Source: Globisporangium splendens (Eukaryota > Oomycota > Peronosporomycetes > Pythiales > Pythiaceae). From it: a stretch of DNA of 64,000 nt. Of the stretch, positions 54,829-63,363 are shown piece by piece. Each line of letters opens with the position of its first letter. Within the stretch, counting starts at the first letter, position 1. The notes beneath the pieces are model-generated. The model was not told the DNA's origin and did not search any database. It worked only from the letters and a program-made list of their open reading frames with translations. A program made the translations under genes and the position numbers. The stretch spans positions 62,001-126,000 of the forward strand of contig VFIW01000041.1 of the NCBI GenBank assembly GCA_006386115.1, given 5' to 3'.

Positions 54829-55424
54829 TGTGGCACACACCACCTTCAGCGTGCATTGTGGAGACACAAATAACAAAGGGATTACGGTAATACAGTCCCC
54901 ACATGCACGTGTGACGTCATTCGATGACGTCACGAGTGTTCTCTGTGCTGATCAGTGCAGAATGTTGTTCTCATGTACTAATCAGTACAGAGCGATGACA
55001 TCCATGTACTAATCAAGTACTGAGTGATGGTTCCTGCTTGGGAAACTGGACTGGCGACGAGACCGACGTGTCTCTGCCATCTGAAGCGAGTGGCGCGAGC
55101 CAATCACTTTGCAGGGATTTTATACAAGACTTGAAGTTCAAGCTTCTAGAAGATCCCGTAGGTTCAACCTCAGTGTACCCAAGGTTTTATATATCAGATT
55201 CATAGGTTTTATTGTGTATGTTTAGGTTTTAGTTATAAAACCTGTAGGAGCCCTTGGGGTTCATTTGTAAGTAGCGACAGGAACCATAACCATTTTTAAT
55301 TCAGTTGCAAATTTTCCTCCAAGCCCTCAAGTCTTCTTCCTCCCTCCAAGTCGGGAGATCGCTTCCTCTGTCACAAGCGTGTGTGCCGTGTTTGAGGGAC
55401 TGTTGTTAACAGCGCCCTCTTACA
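54829..55424 (+). repeat. Presumed 5' LTR of element 1
   Basis: The right end is set by '...TTACA' two bases before the primer-binding site. The left end is tentative, at a 'TGTGGCACACACC' start. It contains a TATA-like 'TTTTATACAAG' near 55119 and duplicated 'CATGTACTAATCA' units near 54974 and 55002. Confidence 0.5.
54911..54933. promoter_or_regulatory. Palindrome with two CRE (TGACGTCA) motifs in LTR
   Basis: Perfect 10-bp inverted arms (GTGACGTCAT / ATGACGTCAC) separated by TCG. Each arm holds the full palindromic bZIP/CREB site TGACGTCA. Its location in the presumed U3 region suggests an enhancer; binding is inference. Confidence 0.5.
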
Positions 55425-55426
55425 CC

Positions 55427-55444
55427 TGGTAGCACTTCGAGCGG
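55427..55444 (+). other. Primer-binding site candidate, element 1
   Basis: Begins TGGTAGCAC, two bases after the LTR end, as expected for a tRNA 3'-CCA complement. Element 2 has the same TGGTAGCAC at 59860 next to its LTR. Confidence 0.55.
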
Positions 55445-55543
55445 TCCTTCCAGCGACCCAGTGAAGTGAAGAGGTTTGACGACGCGGCTTTAAGCACGTC
55501 GCGCATTCCTGTCCAAGACCCTGCGAGCATCCTTGTTTGGAAC

Positions 55544-56593
55544 ATGGATGCTACAGGAACCCCACTCGGTCCAGCAGTACCGGAAACTGTCGAGTTGACT
55601 ATTGAGGGTTTCCCTCATCTGTCTTCTCATGAGTGGATGGCGCTTGAGCGCATGCGAGATGTCATCGGAGAGGCTGCTGTGGTCAGTCTGCTTCGATCGG
55701 CGTCTCCGGAGGACCAGAAGAGTGCGGTGGTCAGCTTCATGCACCACGAGATCATGTCCTCCCGGAAGCAGGTCGCAACCCCTGTTTCCTCAATCAGGAC
55801 GGTGCCGCTGAAGCTTGACGTCTCTTCGTATCGCGGCGGAGAGAACGAACCTCTCTCACGATGGTTCGTCGAGTTGGATGCAGCCATCGCTGCAAGGCAA
55901 CTGCGAGACCCTTCGCAGCAAGTGTTGTTCGCGATGTCCAACCTTGCGGGTCGTGCGAAGAGCTGGGCATATGGCAAGCGTTTAGCCGATCTAAACTGCT
56001 TCCCCAGCTACGACCACTTCAAGACCGAACTCAAGAAGGCGTTTGAACCTCCACAGAGCGAGTTCCGTGCACGCGCCGAGTTCCTCAAGCTTCGTCAAGG
56101 CCGTTTCGACCTTCACTTGTATGCACAACGTGCTCGCTACTTGGTGTCGAGCATCGTTGACGAGCCGATTGACGTTCCGACGCAAGTTGTGACGTTCATG
56201 ACGGGTCGGAACGATGGTCCGATTCGGAGCCAATTGTCCCGCGAGTACCCCAAGACGCTGGACGAAGCCATTGAGCGCGCGATGCAAGAAGAGTTCAGCA
56301 TGAAGCAAGCGAAATTCCATGGGTTCGCGTCGAGACCAATGCAGCAATCAAATGTTGCGTATGATGGTCCCGAGCCCATGGACATCTCGTACATTTCCAC
56401 GCCTGGAAATGAGCGTCCTCGCGGCGATGGGAAGTGTTTCCGTTGCGGGAAGCCGGGTCACATTGCTCGGAACTGCAAGGTGTCTTTGCCGGGTCGGCAA
56501 ACGACACAGGGTGCTCGTTCGAACAACCACGATCGTTCTTACGGTCGTCGGTTCGAGCGGTCACCTGGGCCAAAAAACGGGAATGGACAGTAG
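55544..56593 (+). CDS. gag: Retrotransposon 1 Gag
   Basis: Gag-like protein of about 350 codons; the open frame extends upstream to 55466, but the first ATG is 55544. The central region has the retrotransposon-Gag pattern ('RWFVELDAAIAARQL', 'AKSWAYGKRL'). A CCHC zinc knuckle ('CFRCGKPGHIARNC') sits near the C-terminus, followed by a basic Arg/Gly/Asn tail. The stop TAG at 56591 is preceded by a slippery heptamer at 56572. Binds and packages element RNA. Confidence 0.85.
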   Translation: MDATGTPLGPAVPETVELTIEGFPHLSSHEWMALERMRDVIGEAAVVSLLRSASPEDQKSAVVSFMHHEIMSSRKQVATPVSSIRTVPLKLDVSSYRGGENEPLSRWFVELDAAIAARQLRDPSQQVLFAMSNLAGRAKSWAYGKRLADLNCFPSYDHFKTELKKAFEPPQSEFRARAEFLKLRQGRFDLHLYAQRARYLVSSIVDEPIDVPTQVVTFMTGRNDGPIRSQLSREYPKTLDEAIERAMQEEFSMKQAKFHGFASRPMQQSNVAYDGPEPMDISYISTPGNERPRGDGKCFRCGKPGHIARNCKVSLPGRQTTQGARSNNHDRSYGRRFERSPGPKNGNGQ

Positions 56594-59328
56594 GGGAGAG
56601 GCCTCCTACTGGCCCGGAAAAGAGGACTGTGAACGTTGTGGAGACACAGGACTCTGGCCCCCATGTGCATCAAGCACATGCAGTTTCCACTATGAGTGAG
56701 AAGAGTGTCAGTCAAACGTCAAGTTTGATCGTTCACAGAGTTCATGTAGACGGTATTGCAACGCCTCTACGAGCTTTGGTTGGCATTGGTGGGTCGAACA
56801 ACTTTGTTCGAAATGAAGTGATCGTCAGGCATGGTGTCTTCGTGCCTGATGCGTATGAAGAGAAGACAATGATCGTCCGGTTGGCAAATGGGTCAACTGT
56901 GAAGATGCCGAAGCGCGTGGTGCGCTTGGCAATCAAGTGTGAAGATTTCCGAGGTGAAGACGAGTTTATTTTACTCGACCTCGATGACAAGTTTGACATC
57001 ATCCTGGGAATGCCGTGGTTGAAGCGTTACCAACCTAGCATTGACTGGATGAATATGAAGATCTCCGTTGCCAAGTCACGCGATGTTGACTTGTGCTGCA
57101 CAACAACGGGTGAAGTAGTATGGGTGTATACATCTGTGGAAGAGATCCCAGATGACCCTTGTGATATTGCGGTGTGCGATGGCCCCCCATGTTCACAAGT
57201 GGTACCCATTTTGAAGACGACGAACGGAGGTGGAGCAGTCAGGCGCCAGAAAAAGACTGTCTCCTTTGCCATCGACGACGAGAAGGTTCGCGATGGCGTT
57301 GACAAGAGTGAATGGAAGAGGAACAGACACCCTTCCCAAGACAAGAAGACCAGCAAGAGAAGTTTTTCGTCAAGAGTTTTGAGTACCCCTGATCAAGGTA
57401 CAAGTGGTGATGACGAAGGGAGTGTCCAAGCACAAGACATTCCAAGCGAGTTTGTGAATATCGCTGTCTACAATGAAGAAGGTGACGTGGATGTAATCCG
57501 TCACGTGAAGATTGAAAATCCTCCAAGTTCAGTCGAAGAATTGATTTCCTTGCCATCGATGAGCAAGAAGACAATGGAGCGTAGCCTAGCGAGAGGCGAT
57601 ATTGCTCAGGTGTGTGTGATCGTCGAAATGGTCGACGAAGGCTTCGTCAACACAGCGTCTAGTGCGGATGCAGATGTGTTGGACGAAAAGACACGGAAGG
57701 AAAGGTTCGAGGAGCAGTCGTGGGACGCCCTCAAGAAGAACCCCGTGTATGCGCTTGCCAGGGAATATGAAGACATTTTCCCTGACAAGGTGCCGGACGA
57801 ATTGCCATTCGACAGAGGCATTCGTCATGAGATTGATGTACTTCCTGGCACGAAGTACTGCATCACAAGACAGTGGCCGTTGCCAAAGGAACAAGTCGAG
57901 GCAATCGACGAGTTCTTCGCACAACGTGCTAAGGCTGGTCATGTGCGAGAGAGCAAGTCTCCGCATTGCAGCCCCACTTTCTGTGTGAAGAAGGCAACTG
58001 GAGGTTGGCGCATTGTTCACGCTTTCAACAAGCTGAACGACGCGACAATTCCAGCCCAGACTCCGGTTCCACGCAAGGACATGATCCTTGATGGAATGGT
58101 CGGCAGCACCGTCTTTAGTGCCATCGATCTGAAAGATGGGTTCTATCAGATTCGAATGCGCGAAGACGATGTCCCACTAACCGCAGTGAGTACCCCGAGT
58201 GGTATGCTGTGGGAATGGTTAGTGATGCCACAGGGACTGAAGAATGCTCCTGCGACCTTCAATCGAATGGTCACGAACGTTCTTCGTCCTCTGCGAACAT
58301 TTGCACCAAGTTACTTTGACGACATCTTCGTTCATAGTAAGGCCACGAATGGGAAGTCTGATGTCGATGTTCATCTCGATCATCTTCGTCAAGTTTTCCA
58401 GGTCATGCGTGAGAACAAACTCTACGCAAACTTGAAGAAGTGCATGTTCTTCGCCCCCGAGATCCCTGTTCTCGGTTGTTTTGTGGGCAAGAGCGGTGTT
58501 CGAGTCGATCCGGAGAAGGTCAAAGCTATTGACGATTGGCCAGTGCCTCAGAACGTCAAACAGCTGCGACAGTGGTTGGGTTTAGCCAACTACTTGCACA
58601 AGTACACGCGCAATTATGCAGCGTTGGTGCAACCCCTCACACAGCTCTTGAAGAAAGACGTTGAGTGGAAGTGGTCGAAAGACCATCAGACGGCGTTCGA
58701 AGAAGTCAAGAGGAGTCTTCGAGAAGCTCCTGTGTTGGCTCTGCCAAACCACGACAAGCCGTTCCACGTCGTCTGTGATGCGAGCGATTATGCCATCGGT
58801 TGTGTGTTGACGCAACATGATGATGAGGGCCATGAGCGAGTTGTGTCGTATCAGTCACGACAACTCCGACCCGCAGAACGGAACTACACAGTTCACGACA
58901 AGGAACTTCTGGCGATGAAGTATTCTTTGGTCAAGTTCCGTGTGTATCTGCTTGGCGAGGAGCGCTTTGCCATCTACACTGATCACGCATCTCTGCGTAC
59001 GGCAGTGAAGACTCCTCATTTGTCGCAAAGAATGGCGAGATGGTTCTCCTTCTTTGCAGAGTACAACTTCGTTGTACACTACAAGCCAGGCAAGACGAAC
59101 ATCTTAGCCGATGCGCTGTCAAGACGTCCGGATTACGATCCGAAGACCAAGAGTGAAGACACGGACGGAGCGTGTCGACTCTGTGAAGATGTTCAAGCGA
59201 TCGCGGTGCGAGCTGCGACTACAGTGCGAGAAGAGATCGTCGAAGGGTACAAGTCTGACGAAACATGTCAGGACTTGTTGAAGTACTTCAAGGACCCTTC
59301 GGACAAAGCACTGCAAGGTCTTCTGTAA
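56434..59328 (+). CDS. pol: Retrotransposon 1 Pol (protease-like, RT, RNase H; truncated)
   Basis: The open frame lies in the -1 phase relative to Gag and would be entered after the heptamer at 56572-56578. Order: pepsin-like protease domain, a linker, RT, RNase H and a short end before the inserted LTR. The protease active site reads 'ALVGIGGSNNFV', where a functional element has Asp-Ser/Thr-Gly-Ala, so the protease is dead. RT retains 'SYFDDIFVH' with the YxDD catalytic pair. RNase H has 'VCDASDYAIG', 'DKELLAMK' and 'YTDHASL'. Translation ends at the TAA formed by the LTR of element 2, before any integrase. Confidence 0.87.
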   Translation: MFPLREAGSHCSELQGVFAGSANDTGCSFEQPRSFLRSSVRAVTWAKKREWTVGERPPTGPEKRTVNVVETQDSGPHVHQAHAVSTMSEKSVSQTSSLIVHRVHVDGIATPLRALVGIGGSNNFVRNEVIVRHGVFVPDAYEEKTMIVRLANGSTVKMPKRVVRLAIKCEDFRGEDEFILLDLDDKFDIILGMPWLKRYQPSIDWMNMKISVAKSRDVDLCCTTTGEVVWVYTSVEEIPDDPCDIAVCDGPPCSQVVPILKTTNGGGAVRRQKKTVSFAIDDEKVRDGVDKSEWKRNRHPSQDKKTSKRSFSSRVLSTPDQGTSGDDEGSVQAQDIPSEFVNIAVYNEEGDVDVIRHVKIENPPSSVEELISLPSMSKKTMERSLARGDIAQVCVIVEMVDEGFVNTASSADADVLDEKTRKERFEEQSWDALKKNPVYALAREYEDIFPDKVPDELPFDRGIRHEIDVLPGTKYCITRQWPLPKEQVEAIDEFFAQRAKAGHVRESKSPHCSPTFCVKKATGGWRIVHAFNKLNDATIPAQTPVPRKDMILDGMVGSTVFSAIDLKDGFYQIRMREDDVPLTAVSTPSGMLWEWLVMPQGLKNAPATFNRMVTNVLRPLRTFAPSYFDDIFVHSKATNGKSDVDVHLDHLRQVFQVMRENKLYANLKKCMFFAPEIPVLGCFVGKSGVRVDPEKVKAIDDWPVPQNVKQLRQWLGLANYLHKYTRNYAALVQPLTQLLKKDVEWKWSKDHQTAFEEVKRSLREAPVLALPNHDKPFHVVCDASDYAIGCVLTQHDDEGHERVVSYQSRQLRPAERNYTVHDKELLAMKYSLVKFRVYLLGEERFAIYTDHASLRTAVKTPHLSQRMARWFSFFAEYNFVVHYKPGKTNILADALSRRPDYDPKTKSEDTDGACRLCEDVQAIAVRAATTVREEIVEGYKSDETCQDLLKYFKDPSDKALQGLL
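56572..56578 (+). promoter_or_regulatory. -1 ribosomal frameshift heptamer A AAA AAC
   Basis: Phase matches the X XXY YYZ rule: the last A of a Gag CCA codon, then AAA, AAC. Shifting back one base continues as CGG GAA TGG, exactly the Pol frame. It lies four codons before the Gag stop. Confidence 0.75.
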
Positions 59329-59857
59329 CGGGGTTACACTGTAACATGGTTACGCACTTGTGTTGTGCCACACAACCAAACCGAACCTTGCGGTACGTAG
59401 AGTACGCGCAACAAGTTTAAGACCGAACCATGAGGTTCGTCGTACTTGCTCGAACCTTCACGGTGGAGCCGGCAGCCAGTCTGAGTGACGGCGCCTCCGA
59501 TTGGATATAATTGAACATGCATTTCATCCAATCACATAAGACAACTAGCGTTAGTCTTTCATAGCCACTCATTGCCCCATGGGGAGTAATTACACTTGAG
59601 ATTGCTATTGTTCATAGTTACATAAAGATAATCCAGGTTGTTCTACAGTGGGCAACCTCCAACAGATAAACAGTTCCATTTTTACCGTTAACTGAGTCTT
59701 TGGTTATCGACGGTTACTCTATAGAGACCTATAGATAACCGATTGTTGCACTGCAGGAAGCAGGCAACCGCTCTCGGAACAGAGTCCTTGAGAGAAGCGT
59801 TGAATACGCTTCCTCACACACGTACCGTGCTGCGTAACTCGGAAGTGTCCGGTTACA
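59324..59857 (+). repeat. 5' LTR of element 2
   Basis: Ends are the inverted hexamers TGTAAC (59324, with a second candidate at 59340) and GTTACA (59852-59857), giving about 518-534 bp. The primer-binding site follows directly. Confidence 0.65.
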
Positions 59858-59859
59858 AC

Positions 59860-59877
59860 TGGTAGCACTCGTAGTCA
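59860..59877 (+). other. Primer-binding site candidate, element 2
   Basis: TGGTAGCACTCG starts two bases after the LTR end, matching the position and first nine bases of the element 1 site. Confidence 0.55.
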
Positions 59878-59929
59878 ATCTACGACCCGGCAGAGGTGAC
59901 TGCCTGAATCGCTTCCTCAAGGATTCATC

Positions 59930-61090
59930 ATGGCGTCAATTGACCCTGCGCAGTTCCCGCACCTCTCGGCTGAGCACCGGAGTGTGCTGACCCGAATGGC
60001 ACAAGCGCTAGGCGACCAAGTCGCTCTAGACGTGCTCTCGGCGTCGCCGGAACAGCAAATCTTTCGACTCGAGCAGTTCGAGAACTTCTCGAACGCTCAG
60101 CGCCTCGAAGGAGAGCGAAGTGCGCAAGCACAAATGCAAGCCACCGCAAGCTTGACCGCAGAGATGCTGCGCTCAGCTGCTGAGTCGCGCGAAGCGCTCG
60201 AGCGAGTGGTATCTGTGGTTGCTGGTGCAGCCACGTCTTTGTCGAGTGCGGTTTCTGCGCCTCAGACACCCGCGTCCCAAACTCCCCGCCCAAGAGCTGT
60301 CAAGATCGACGCTCCGAAATTCGATGGTGCGGATGGCGACAAGCTCATCCACTGGCTACTCGCCGTGGAGCGTTGCGCCAAGGCTCAGCTCATCGACAGC
60401 AACGAGCAGATGGTGTCTTACGCCATCTCGAACCTGCGCGGTCGAGCGTCGGAATGGGCATTCTCGACGCTGCTCGCCGATGAGTGTGCATTCGACACGT
60501 GGGATATTTTCCGTGCGAGAATCACCGCCATGTATCAGCCTCCGAACAACGAAGTGCTGTTGCAAGGTCGTTTCTTCTCCTTGAAGCAAGGGAAGCTCTC
60601 GCTGGAACGATACATCCAGGAGATGAGAAGCCTGTGCGCGGCGATCACGACCAGTCCTTTGCCTGAGTCTGTGAAAGTGCCTGCGTTTCTCAACGGCCTC
60701 AACAGTGGACCAGCGCGTCAGGAGTTGTACCGACGCTTGCCGGCCACGATGGAAGATGCGATCCGCATTGCGCTCGTTGAGCAGCAATCGTTCAGAGTCA
60801 GTCGACCTGATTGGAACGCTGGCCGCCACAACGGTGCGCATCACAGCCACCGAGCAGTCGCGAATGAGCGGCGCTTCCATGGTCCGACACCAATGGATCT
60901 CAGCAGCGCCGAAGTGACCTGCTTTAACTGTGGCAAGCGAGGACACTATCAGTCGAAGTGTCCCGCTCCAAGGCAGTCTGCTCCTCGCACTGGAAATCAG
61001 GCGAGGGACTACCAAACGCCGCGCAGCAACCACGCTCACCGAGGTGGCAGATCCGCTGCGGCAAGAAAGGGAAACGGAATGTCTCAGTAG
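59930..61090 (+). CDS. gag: Retrotransposon 2 Gag
   Basis: 386 residues from an ATG close behind the LTR and primer-binding site. The N-terminal ~110 residues are helical and Ala/Glu-rich. The middle matches the retrotransposon-Gag domain ('LIHWLLAVERCAKAQLI', 'ASEWAFSTLL', 'LKQGKLSLERYIQEMRSL'). A CCHC knuckle ('CFNCGKRGHYQSKC') and a basic tail follow. The frameshift heptamer at 61069 precedes the TAG at 61088. Frame intact. Confidence 0.88.
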   Translation: MASIDPAQFPHLSAEHRSVLTRMAQALGDQVALDVLSASPEQQIFRLEQFENFSNAQRLEGERSAQAQMQATASLTAEMLRSAAESREALERVVSVVAGAATSLSSAVSAPQTPASQTPRPRAVKIDAPKFDGADGDKLIHWLLAVERCAKAQLIDSNEQMVSYAISNLRGRASEWAFSTLLADECAFDTWDIFRARITAMYQPPNNEVLLQGRFFSLKQGKLSLERYIQEMRSLCAAITTSPLPESVKVPAFLNGLNSGPARQELYRRLPATMEDAIRIALVEQQSFRVSRPDWNAGRHNGAHHSHRAVANERRFHGPTPMDLSSAEVTCFNCGKRGHYQSKCPAPRQSAPRTGNQARDYQTPRSNHAHRGGRSAAARKGNGMSQ

Positions 61091-63363
61091 AAGCGGGACG
61101 CTCTACTGAGACAGACTCTATAGCTTCGGCGTCGCCGACTACTAGAGTCGTGCAGATGGGAAGCTTAGTCCCAGGAGCTCTTGACAACAAGGCTCCGAGT
61201 GAGATGTTGGTATATAGCGCCGATGTGAAGGGCTATGAGAAGAAAATGACGGTTCTTGTTGACTGCGGTGCGTCACAGAACTTCGTCTCGAAGGCAGCTC
61301 TGGAACAGAGTCTGCAAGCGTATGAGCGACTTGTCCACAGTGGCAAGCGCGAGAAGATGATCGTACGTCTGGCCGATGGGTCGACAGTACACACTGAAGG
61401 GGTTCAAGTCGAACTCTCTTTCAGTTTTTGCGACTTTGTCTGCAAAGAAACGTTCGTGGTACTAGCGATGGGGTCGAAGTACGACCTCATCCTAGGGATG
61501 CCTTGGCTGGCGAAACATCAGCCTTGGATCGATTGGCGAGAACGCACAATCGGAAGCTCCACCCCTTCCTCTGATGAAGAGCGAAGGTTGCGGGAAAATT
61601 TCCACGCAATGGATACGAGCTTTGAACACGCTGTGGCAGGGAGCCCAGCAGGAAGACATGCGGTGGCAGCGAGCCCCGCTCAAAACACTCACGCTGTGGC
61701 AGGGAGCCCAGCTAGAAGATGCGCTGAGGCAGGGAGCCCAGCAAAGAGATCAACTGCGGCAGGTAGCCCAGTTAGTGCGGAAGCGCCAGAAAGTCCAGAC
61801 GTGGACACTGGTGCGCAAGTGTGCGGCTCCAGAGCACCCGAGCCAGCCCCCGCAAGTGACAGCGACAGTACAGGTGTACACGCGTCAACCAGCTCGTACC
61901 ACCCTGACGGTGCAGTACTGGAGCTCAGAACCGCGAGGTCGCGCGTTCGCATCAACCGACGAGGGCGACGCAAGTTGTCAGCTCGCGAGAGAGACAGTGC
62001 ATTGGCATCTGTTGCTGAGGAAACGGCCGCCTCGCACACGATTGCCCCATCTCTCAATGCAGCTGCAACTTCGCTGCGCGCCTTCGACAGGATCTCGGAT
62101 CCGTCGATAGATCGCGCTCACGTTGACGTGGCGCTCAGACGCGCGAAGCGCAGTCCGGAAGCAAACGCATCAGACGAAGTGTTCTTCGCTGAATTTGCGG
62201 CGCTCCATGAGCTGCCGAGTACCGTTGAGGCGATCGTATCCCTCGAAGAAATGAGTTATGAACTCTTTCTTACGGATCTAGAGCGTGACCAGATCCGCGA
62301 GATCGTCGTTCCGACTGCGTTCACGCGTAGCGAACTGTGCACCTCGTCCACTGCGGAAGAGAGTGTTTTGGAGCCAGACAAACAGAAACGGTTTGCTGCT
62401 CAGGATTGGGACGCCGTGAAAGGCAGTCCATACTTTGACTTGTTGTGGGAGTTCAAAGATGTGTTTCCCGACAAAGTGCCAAGTGCCCTGCCCGTTGATC
62501 GTGGCGTACGGCACGAGATTGACCTCGAGCCCGGGAGCAAATATTGCGTGACCAGACAATGGCCGCTGCCCCGCGAGCAGGTTGAGGCTATCGACGAGTT
62601 CTTCGCGAAACGAGCCCTCGCCGGTCATGTGAGAGAAAGCAAGTCTCCACATAGCTCACCCACGTTTTGTGTGCGGAAAGCGACTGGTGGCTGGCGCATT
62701 GTTCACGCTTTCAACAAGCTGAACGCCGCCACCATTCCGGCACAAACGCCGATCCCAAGAAAGGATGTCTTGATCGACTCCATGGGCGGCTCGACAGTTT
62801 TCTCCGCACTGGATCTGATGGATGGGTTCTATCAGATCCTCATGCGAGAGAGTGACGTTCCCTTGACGGCAGTAAGCACACCCAGCGGGATGCTGTGGGA
62901 GTGGCTCGTTATGCCGCAAGGTTTGAAGAATGCACCAGCGACGTTCAATCGTCTGGTAACGCATCTTCTGCGTCCTCATCGTGCGTATGCACCGAGCTAT
63001 TTCGATGACATCTTCGTGCACAGTCGTGCCGAAGGAGATCTCAGTGCCGTTGACGTGCACAAGAGACATTTGCGCTCAGTGTTGCAGTGCTTACGAGACA
63101 ACAGTCTGTATTGCAACCTGAAGAAATGCATCTTTGGCGCCTCAGAGATACCGATCCTGGGCTGCTATGTTGGCAAAGCTGGCGTCCGCGCGGACCCAGA
63201 GAAGATCAAGGCGATCGCCGACTGGCCGATCCCAAAGAATGTCAAGGACTTGCGCAAGTGGCTTGGCAAATTACTTGCACAAGTACAGCCACAACTATGC
63301 GGCAAGAGTCCGTCCGCTCACGCATCTCTTGAAAAAGGATGTCGAGTGGGACTGGACGAATGA
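60958..63363 (+). CDS. pol: Retrotransposon 2 Pol, protease and RT (frameshifted at 3' end)
   Basis: -1 phase to Gag. The protease active site is 'VDCGASQNFV' (Asp-Cys-Gly-Ala), plausibly functional. It is followed by 'YDLILGMPWL', a repetitive Ala-Gly-Ser-Pro linker, and RT with 'SYFDDIFVHS'. At about 63264-63267 five bases are missing relative to element 1 (after 'RKWLG'), so this frame runs into unrelated residues and stops at 63361. The RNase H continues in another frame (63266-64000). Confidence 0.85.
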   Translation: MSRSKAVCSSHWKSGEGLPNAAQQPRSPRWQIRCGKKGKRNVSVEAGRSTETDSIASASPTTRVVQMGSLVPGALDNKAPSEMLVYSADVKGYEKKMTVLVDCGASQNFVSKAALEQSLQAYERLVHSGKREKMIVRLADGSTVHTEGVQVELSFSFCDFVCKETFVVLAMGSKYDLILGMPWLAKHQPWIDWRERTIGSSTPSSDEERRLRENFHAMDTSFEHAVAGSPAGRHAVAASPAQNTHAVAGSPARRCAEAGSPAKRSTAAGSPVSAEAPESPDVDTGAQVCGSRAPEPAPASDSDSTGVHASTSSYHPDGAVLELRTARSRVRINRRGRRKLSARERDSALASVAEETAASHTIAPSLNAAATSLRAFDRISDPSIDRAHVDVALRRAKRSPEANASDEVFFAEFAALHELPSTVEAIVSLEEMSYELFLTDLERDQIREIVVPTAFTRSELCTSSTAEESVLEPDKQKRFAAQDWDAVKGSPYFDLLWEFKDVFPDKVPSALPVDRGVRHEIDLEPGSKYCVTRQWPLPREQVEAIDEFFAKRALAGHVRESKSPHSSPTFCVRKATGGWRIVHAFNKLNAATIPAQTPIPRKDVLIDSMGGSTVFSALDLMDGFYQILMRESDVPLTAVSTPSGMLWEWLVMPQGLKNAPATFNRLVTHLLRPHRAYAPSYFDDIFVHSRAEGDLSAVDVHKRHLRSVLQCLRDNSLYCNLKKCIFGASEIPILGCYVGKAGVRADPEKIKAIADWPIPKNVKDLRKWLGKLLAQVQPQLCGKSPSAHASLEKGCRVGLDE
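61069..61075 (+). promoter_or_regulatory. -1 ribosomal frameshift heptamer G GGA AAC
   Basis: Correct X XXY YYZ phase in gag (last G of AAG, GGA, AAC). Slipping back one base leads to CGG AAT GTC, the Pol frame. It lies four codons before the Gag stop, the same placement as in element 1. Confidence 0.75.
61627..61776 (+). repeat. Tandem Ala-Gly-Ser-Pro repeats in Pol linker
   Basis: Five imperfect units of about 30-33 bp encode 'HAVAGSPAGR'-like decapeptides between the protease and the RT. Element 1 has no equivalent, so the repeat expanded within this lineage. Confidence 0.8.

Larger units (their letters stand above)
54829..59323 (+). mobile_element. Gypsy-type LTR retrotransposon 1 (interrupted)
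   Basis: Contains a presumed 5' LTR, primer-binding site, gag and pol through RNase H. It breaks off at about 59323, where the LTR of a second element begins. No integrase, 3' LTR or target duplication is seen in the window, so the remainder probably lies beyond the second element. Confidence 0.8.
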
